Assembly (NCBI GenBank): GCA_016235775.1
Contig: JACRIU010000044.1
Coordinates: forward strand, 1 to 64,000
Reading direction: 5' to 3'
Source of the DNA: Hydrogenophilales bacterium
GTDB lineage: Bacteria > Pseudomonadota > Gammaproteobacteria > Burkholderiales > Thiobacteraceae
Length of the DNA: 64,000 nucleotides
Below are positions 59,848 through 64,000 of the stretch, piece after piece. Positions within the stretch are counted from its first letter, which is position 1. Each line of letters starts with the position of its first letter. Below the pieces are notes generated by a model, which was not told where the DNA came from, ran no database searches, and saw nothing but the letters and a program-made list of their open reading frames with translations. The translations under genes and the position numbers were made by a program.

Positions 59848-62025
59848 CTAAACCGGGCTCAACTTCGCATATTGCAAAGCCAGGCGCTTCGTTCCGCTCT
59901 GTCTGAAATTCACTTCCACTTCCGCATCCGGGCCGCGTCCGCGGCATTGGATGATCACGCCCGGGCCGAATTTGGGATGCGTGACATTTTGGCCGATGCG
60001 CCAAGCTTGGCCTGATTCGGATTCGACGCGCAGGGTGCGCGGCGCTTCCCACTCGGCGGGGGCTTCCGCCTGCTTCAGCGGCGCGTTGATCGGCTTTAAC
60101 AATTTCTCGGGGATTTCATTCAGAAAGCGCGAGGGGACGCCGTAGCGCACTTGCCCGTGCAGCATGCGGCTCTGGGCGTAGGAGAGATACAAGCGTTTGC
60201 GCGCGCGGGTGATGGCCACGTACATCAGCCGCCGCTCTTCTTCCAAGCCGTCCTGCTCGAACATGCTTTGCTCGTGCGGGCACAAGCCCTCTTCCATGCC
60301 GCTGATGAAGACGGTGTGGAATTCCAAACCCTTGGCCGCGTGCACCGTCATGAGCTGCACGGCCTCCTGCCCCTCGCCCGCCTGGCGCTCGCCCGCTTCC
60401 AGCGCGGCGTGGGTGAGGAATGCAGTGAGCGTGTCGGGCATTTCTTCGGTGCGCTCGCCGTCGTATTCGTTCAGGAAGGTGCGCGCGGCGTTCACCAATT
60501 CTTCCAGATTTTCCACCCGGTCGGCTTCGGTCTTGGAGGCTTGATAGTGCGCCACCAAGCCGCTGGCGTAGAGCAGGTGCTCGACTTGCTCGGCCAAATC
60601 CAGGCCCGCGGTATCGCGCCGCAGCGCCTCGATCAGCAGCACGAAGGCGGGCACGCCCTTGCCGGAACCTATATTTTTCCCTGGGGCGTTCCCGCCTTTT
60701 TGACACGCCGCCTGCCATAGCGTGATGCCTTGTTCGCGCGCCGCTTCCTGCACTTGCTCGATGGTGCGGCTGCCTACGCCGCGCGTGGGAAAGTTGATCA
60801 CGCGCAGCAATGCGTTGTCGTCGGCCGGGTTGGCGATCAGGCGGAGGTAGGCGAGCGCATGCTTCACCTCTTGCCGCTCGAAAAAGCGCAAGCCGCCATA
60901 CACCCGATAGGGAATCGCGGCGCTAAACAGGGCGTGCTCCAATACCCGCGACTGCGCGTTGGAGCGGTATAGCAATGCAATCTGCGATTGCGCCACTCCC
61001 TCGTTGGCCAGCGCGCGGATTTCATCCACGATGAACTGCGCCTCGTCATGGTCGGAGCCGGCGCAATACACGCGGATCGGCTCGCCCGTGCCTTCGGCTG
61101 TCCACAGATTTTTGCCCAGGCGCTCGCGGTTATGGCTGATCAGCACGTTGGCCGCATCCAGGATATTGCTCTGCGAGCGGTAATTCTGTTCCAGCTTGAT
61201 TACCTTGGACACGGCGAATTCGCTGAGGAAGGTCTGCATATTTCCGGCGTGCGCGCCGCGAAAGGCGTAGATCGACTGATCGTCGTCGCCCACCGCGAAC
61301 ACCGCGTTGTCTTTGCCCGCGATGCATTTCAGCCAGGCGTATTGAAAGCGGCTGGTGTCCTGAAACTCATCCACCAAAATGTATTTGAAGCGCGCCTGAT
61401 AATGCGCGCGCAGCGGCTCGTTGCGCGACAGCAATTCGTAAGAGCGCAGCAATAGCTCGGCAAAATCCACCACGCCCTCGCGCTGGCATTGCTGCTCATA
61501 GGCGGCATAAATATCCCGGTATTGCAGGGAAATATCGTCCAGCACCTCGACATCGTTGGCGCGCAGGCCCTGCTCTTTGGCGTTGTTGATGAAGTACGAC
61601 ACCTGCTTGGGCGGGAAGCGCTCGTCGTCGATATTCAGCGATTTCATCAGGCGCTTGATCACCGAGAGCTGGTCTTGGCTATCCAGGATTTGAAACAGTT
61701 GCGGCAGATTCGCCTCACGGTGATGCGTGCGCAACAGCCGGTTGCACAGGCCGTGAAATGTGCCGACCCACATGCCGCGCGGATTGATCGGCAGCATGCT
61801 GGTAATGCGCGTGAGCATTTCCTTCGCCGCCTTGTTGGTGAAGGTCACCGCCAGCACCCCGGCCGGGCTCACCTGGCCGGTCTGAATCAGATAGGCGATG
61901 CGCGTGGTGAGCACGCGCGTCTTGCCGCTGCCCGCGCCGGCGAGAATCAATGCCGATTGGTGCGGCAGGGTGACGGCGGCGAGTTGTTCGGGGTTGAGGT
62001 GTTCGAGGAATGCGTTAGGGGTCAC
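59848..62025 (-). CDS. uvrD: ATP-dependent DNA helicase UvrD/PcrA
   Basis: The 725-residue SF1A helicase starts at GTG 62,025. 'LNPEQLAAVTLPHQSALILAGAGSGKT' contains Walker A. 'LVDEFQDTSRFQ', 'GDDDQSIYAFRGAH' and 'RLMYVAITRARKRLYL' are helicase motifs. A Tudor-like C-terminal segment ('THPKFGPGVI...') is characteristic of UvrD/PcrA. It works in mismatch and nucleotide excision repair. Length matches E. coli UvrD (720). Confidence 0.96.
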   Translation of the reverse strand: MTPNAFLEHLNPEQLAAVTLPHQSALILAGAGSGKTRVLTTRIAYLIQTGQVSPAGVLAVTFTNKAAKEMLTRITSMLPINPRGMWVGTFHGLCNRLLRTHHREANLPQLFQILDSQDQLSVIKRLMKSLNIDDERFPPKQVSYFINNAKEQGLRANDVEVLDDISLQYRDIYAAYEQQCQREGVVDFAELLLRSYELLSRNEPLRAHYQARFKYILVDEFQDTSRFQYAWLKCIAGKDNAVFAVGDDDQSIYAFRGAHAGNMQTFLSEFAVSKVIKLEQNYRSQSNILDAANVLISHNRERLGKNLWTAEGTGEPIRVYCAGSDHDEAQFIVDEIRALANEGVAQSQIALLYRSNAQSRVLEHALFSAAIPYRVYGGLRFFERQEVKHALAYLRLIANPADDNALLRVINFPTRGVGSRTIEQVQEAAREQGITLWQAACQKGGNAPGKNIGSGKGVPAFVLLIEALRRDTAGLDLAEQVEHLLYASGLVAHYQASKTEADRVENLEELVNAARTFLNEYDGERTEEMPDTLTAFLTHAALEAGERQAGEGQEAVQLMTVHAAKGLEFHTVFISGMEEGLCPHEQSMFEQDGLEEERRLMYVAITRARKRLYLSYAQSRMLHGQVRYGVPSRFLNEIPEKLLKPINAPLKQAEAPAEWEAPRTLRVESESGQAWRIGQNVTHPKFGPGVIIQCRGRGPDAEVEVNFRQSGTKRLALQYAKLSPV

Positions 62026-62094
62026 GGGCTGAACTCTTTGAGAAGAGATGAGGAATTATACGGGAGCGGGTAACGTCTATATGCCTTATGGCCC

Positions 62095-62124
62095 TTGACA
62101 CCATACATTTGCAGCAACCATAAT
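62095..62124 (+). promoter_or_regulatory. Promoter of the TumE/TumA-like module
   Basis: TTGACA (62,095-62,100), an 18-nt spacer and CATAAT (62,119-62,124) lie 6 nt before the toxin ATG, so transcription should start at about the ATG. The layout equals that of the promoter at 41,691-41,729. Confidence 0.75.
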
Positions 62125-62130
62125 CCTCCA

Positions 62131-62412
62131 ATGAGTCGCGCCAAACTGCTGTATCGGGAAAAACGCTCTTATGCCGGGGGCGTTATCGAAATGGTTGTCT
62201 GGCAAGTGCCTGCGCCCGTCCCGCCATCCGAGCACCCTTTCAAATACCGGTTGGCATATGTGTATGGCGGCAAGCGGGTAGTCGGCTACGACAACGAACG
62301 CGGCAAGGGCGATCACAAGCATATCGGCAAAAAGGAAATGCCTTACCAGTTTGTAGATGAAGCGCAACTATTGGCGGATTTTTGGCAAGACGTGAAGGAG
62401 GCAACAAAATGA
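62131..62412 (+). CDS. TumE-like (DUF6516) toxin
   Basis: The 93-residue protein starts at the ATG at 62,131. 'EMVVWQVP', 'FKYRLAYVYGGKRVVGYDNERGKGDHKH' and a final 'FWQDVKEAT' match the DUF6516/TumE-type toxin family. Its stop overlaps the downstream HTH antitoxin by ATGA. A YDNE-x-GKGDHKH stretch is the most conserved part and probably holds the active residues. The target is not known to me. Confidence 0.82.
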   Translation: MSRAKLLYREKRSYAGGVIEMVVWQVPAPVPPSEHPFKYRLAYVYGGKRVVGYDNERGKGDHKHIGKKEMPYQFVDEAQLLADFWQDVKEATK

Positions 62413-62792
62413 AAACCCATAACGCAGTACTACATCTGACCGTTGGTGAACCGATGGAAGCCAGCCTCGCACGTGCCGCGGCCGCCATGAAAGCCGCCAA
62501 ACAAGGCAAGCGGGTCAAGCCCTATTTCGGCGTGGGCTTCGGTGAGGTCGGCGAAATGTTTTCGGTGTTCACCCCCAAGCGCTGGGAGTTAATCGGCGTA
62601 TTGCGCAAAAGTGGCGCGATTACCGTTGCGGAACTGGCCCGCCGACTCAAACGTGACTACAAAAATGTGCACAACGATTGTGAACGCCTGATCGAATGGA
62701 TGGCGATCGAGAAGGACGAAAACGGTTTGGTTTTCGCGCCCTATTCCGAGATTGTGGTGGACATGAAACTGCCGGACAGCCGTGCGGCGTGA
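62409..62792 (+). CDS. TumA-like HTH antitoxin
   Basis: The 127-residue protein starts at the ATG at 62,409. The N-terminal part ('LHLTVGEPMEASLARAAAAMKAAKQG') is followed by a winged helix-turn-helix 'WELIGVLRKSGAITVAELARRLKRDYKNVHNDCERLI' of the HVO_A0114 type. It should neutralise the TumE-like toxin and autoregulate. A GGAGG ribosome-binding site lies inside the toxin gene. Confidence 0.85.
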   Translation: MKTHNAVLHLTVGEPMEASLARAAAAMKAAKQGKRVKPYFGVGFGEVGEMFSVFTPKRWELIGVLRKSGAITVAELARRLKRDYKNVHNDCERLIEWMAIEKDENGLVFAPYSEIVVDMKLPDSRAA

Positions 62793-62852
62793 TAAGCAAG
62801 GACAGGGCGCTCGATCCCGATGTTGGCGCCTAAAACAAAACGGGGGGTTAAA

Positions 62853-64000
62853 TCAGTTCCCCGCTTTTGAATTTGCCGGCTGCGCAGGCAATCGCGCGCC
62901 GGGGGCATCCAGCATTTCCAGCGGCTGGGGATGCTGGATGGCGTAGCCCTGGGCATGGTCCACGCCCAGCTCCTTGAGGATATCCAAAATATGCTGGCTT
63001 TCCGCGCATTCCGCCACGGTCTGGATCGCCATGACGTGCGCGACACGGTTGATCGCTTCCGCGATGGCGCGATGAATGTGATCTTCGGCGATGCGCTGGA
63101 TGAAGCCGCCGTCGATTTTGAGGAAATCCAACGGCAGCTCTTTGATTTGCTCGAACGAGGAAAGCGCGGCGCCGAAATGATCCAGGGCAAACAAGCAGCC
63201 GAGATTTTTGAGTTCCCGGATCATGCTCGCGGCGCGCAGAAGATTGGCATAGGCGGTGGTTTCCGTGATTTCAAAACACAGCATGTGCGCCGGCACGCGG
63301 TATTCTCCGAGCCATTGCCGGATCGCATCGACCAGGCCGGCATCCTCCAGCGCGGCGGCCGACAGATTGATGGCGTAGAGCGGGGGCGCCTCGCCGTAGT
63401 CCGGGCCATGCCGCGCGGCGCAACTGGCGATCACGTGGCGCACCACCCAGCGATCGATCGCCCCCTGCATATGGTAACGTTCGGCCGCCGGCATGAATGC
63501 GCCCGGCGCGATCAACTGGCCGTCCTCTTCCCGCATGCGCAACAGGATTTCGTAATGCATGCGCCCGGTTGCATTGGCGGCAAGCGGGGTGATGGGCTGG
63601 TAGCAGAGATGGAACCGGTCTTCATTCAAGGCTTGGTTGATGCGCGCCACCCACTGCAATTGCGCGCGGCGCTCGACCGACTCGGCTTCGGTGGGCTCGT
63701 AAACATGCACGCGGTTGCGGCCCTTTTCCTTGGCCAGGTAACACGCGGCATCCGCAGCGCTGAGCGCCGCCGCCGCGCTCTCGGTGGCTTCCGTCAGCAG
63801 CGCCACGCCGATACTGACCCCGATGGAAAAGGTCTTGTCGCGCCAATGGAAATGAAAATCCCGCACGGCTTCCAGCAGCTCGCTGGCGATGCGCCAGGCT
63901 TGATCCAAGGGGCAATGCTCCAGCAGCGCGCCGAATTCGTCGCCGCCCAATCGCGCCAGCGTATCCCGGTGCCGCAGCTTTTTTTGCAGCACGCCGCTCA
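62853..64000 (-). CDS. GGDEF-EAL protein (5' end outside window)
   Basis: The frame is open to the window edge. The visible ~382 residues contain the second part of a GGDEF domain with an intact 'RLGGDEFG', so diguanylate cyclase activity is possible, and a complete EAL domain. The EAL domain reads Y-E-I-L-L-R, 'INLSA', 'EITET', 'LDHFGAALSSF', 'LKIDGGFI', 'VAECAES' and 'QGYAIQHP'. The second Asp of the usual DDFG metal motif is His, which may weaken phosphodiesterase activity. It controls cyclic di-GMP, probably with an N-terminal sensor not seen here. Confidence 0.9.
   Translation of the reverse strand, partial: SGVLQKKLRHRDTLARLGGDEFGALLEHCPLDQAWRIASELLEAVRDFHFHWRDKTFSIGVSIGVALLTEATESAAAALSAADAACYLAKEKGRNRVHVYEPTEAESVERRAQLQWVARINQALNEDRFHLCYQPITPLAANATGRMHYEILLRMREEDGQLIAPGAFMPAAERYHMQGAIDRWVVRHVIASCAARHGPDYGEAPPLYAINLSAAALEDAGLVDAIRQWLGEYRVPAHMLCFEITETTAYANLLRAASMIRELKNLGCLFALDHFGAALSSFEQIKELPLDFLKIDGGFIQRIAEDHIHRAIAEAINRVAHVMAIQTVAECAESQHILDILKELGVDHAQGYAIQHPQPLEMLDAPGARLPAQPANSKAGN

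Overview
The window reads as a stretch of a betaproteobacterial chromosome with moderately high GC. The evidence is the conserved gene neighbourhoods (dusB-fis-purH, tsaC-hemF, and polA / LOG-family gene / DUF2782 / thrB / BPSS1780-type membrane protein / uvrD), the five-gene liv-type transporter, and many short palindromic intergenic repeats. Species cannot be assigned from the sequence alone.

Layout. 1-10,004: the end of a type VI secretion (T6SS) locus: the 3' part of vgrG, a Tle4-like lipase effector with a Tli4-like immunity protein, then tssE, tssF, tssG and a convergent tssH (clpV). 10,219-18,074: an LtaS/MdoB-like sulfatase-fold membrane enzyme, an MgtE-type Mg transporter, a WYL-regulator remnant, a DUF2461 gene, a VOC protein, a Fic-fold protein without the catalytic His, tRNA-Ala(CGC), a desaturase and lgt. 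18,164-23,739: ilvD, an exported unknown protein, a TlpA-like thioredoxin, a DUF255 protein and a small cytochrome c. 24,000-29,547: a branched-chain amino-acid-type ABC transporter, split by a decayed HigB/HigA module. 29,574-38,899: a heavy-metal RND efflux system (TolC-type protein, DUF3240, CzcA/CusA, CusB-like adaptor, His-rich periplasmic protein), an OprB-like porin and a chemoreceptor. 39,015-49,005: a PgsA-like synthase, hemF, tsaC, a RelE/HTH module, purE, purD, purH, fis, dusB, a CnoX/YbbN-like protein and a nitronate-monooxygenase-like protein.

49,137-53,950 is an accessory island bounded by a second, diverged copy of the polA 3' end. It holds a canonical Fic AMP-transferase behind three palindromic sites, three integron gene cassettes with attC sites, an attI-like region, a truncated integron integrase, and a ParE-type toxin with its antitoxin. 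53,950-64,000 returns to core genes (polA, LOG, DUF2782, thrB, membrane protein, uvrD), then a TumE/TumA-like module and the 3' part of a GGDEF-EAL protein.

The main observations are: the integron remnant and its polA-derived flanking repeat; two Fic genes, one canonical and one degenerate, each preceded by a repeated operator-like array; toxin-antitoxin promoters that place the transcription start at the toxin ATG; at least five copies of one paired inverted-repeat family; and hemF without a canonical start codon.
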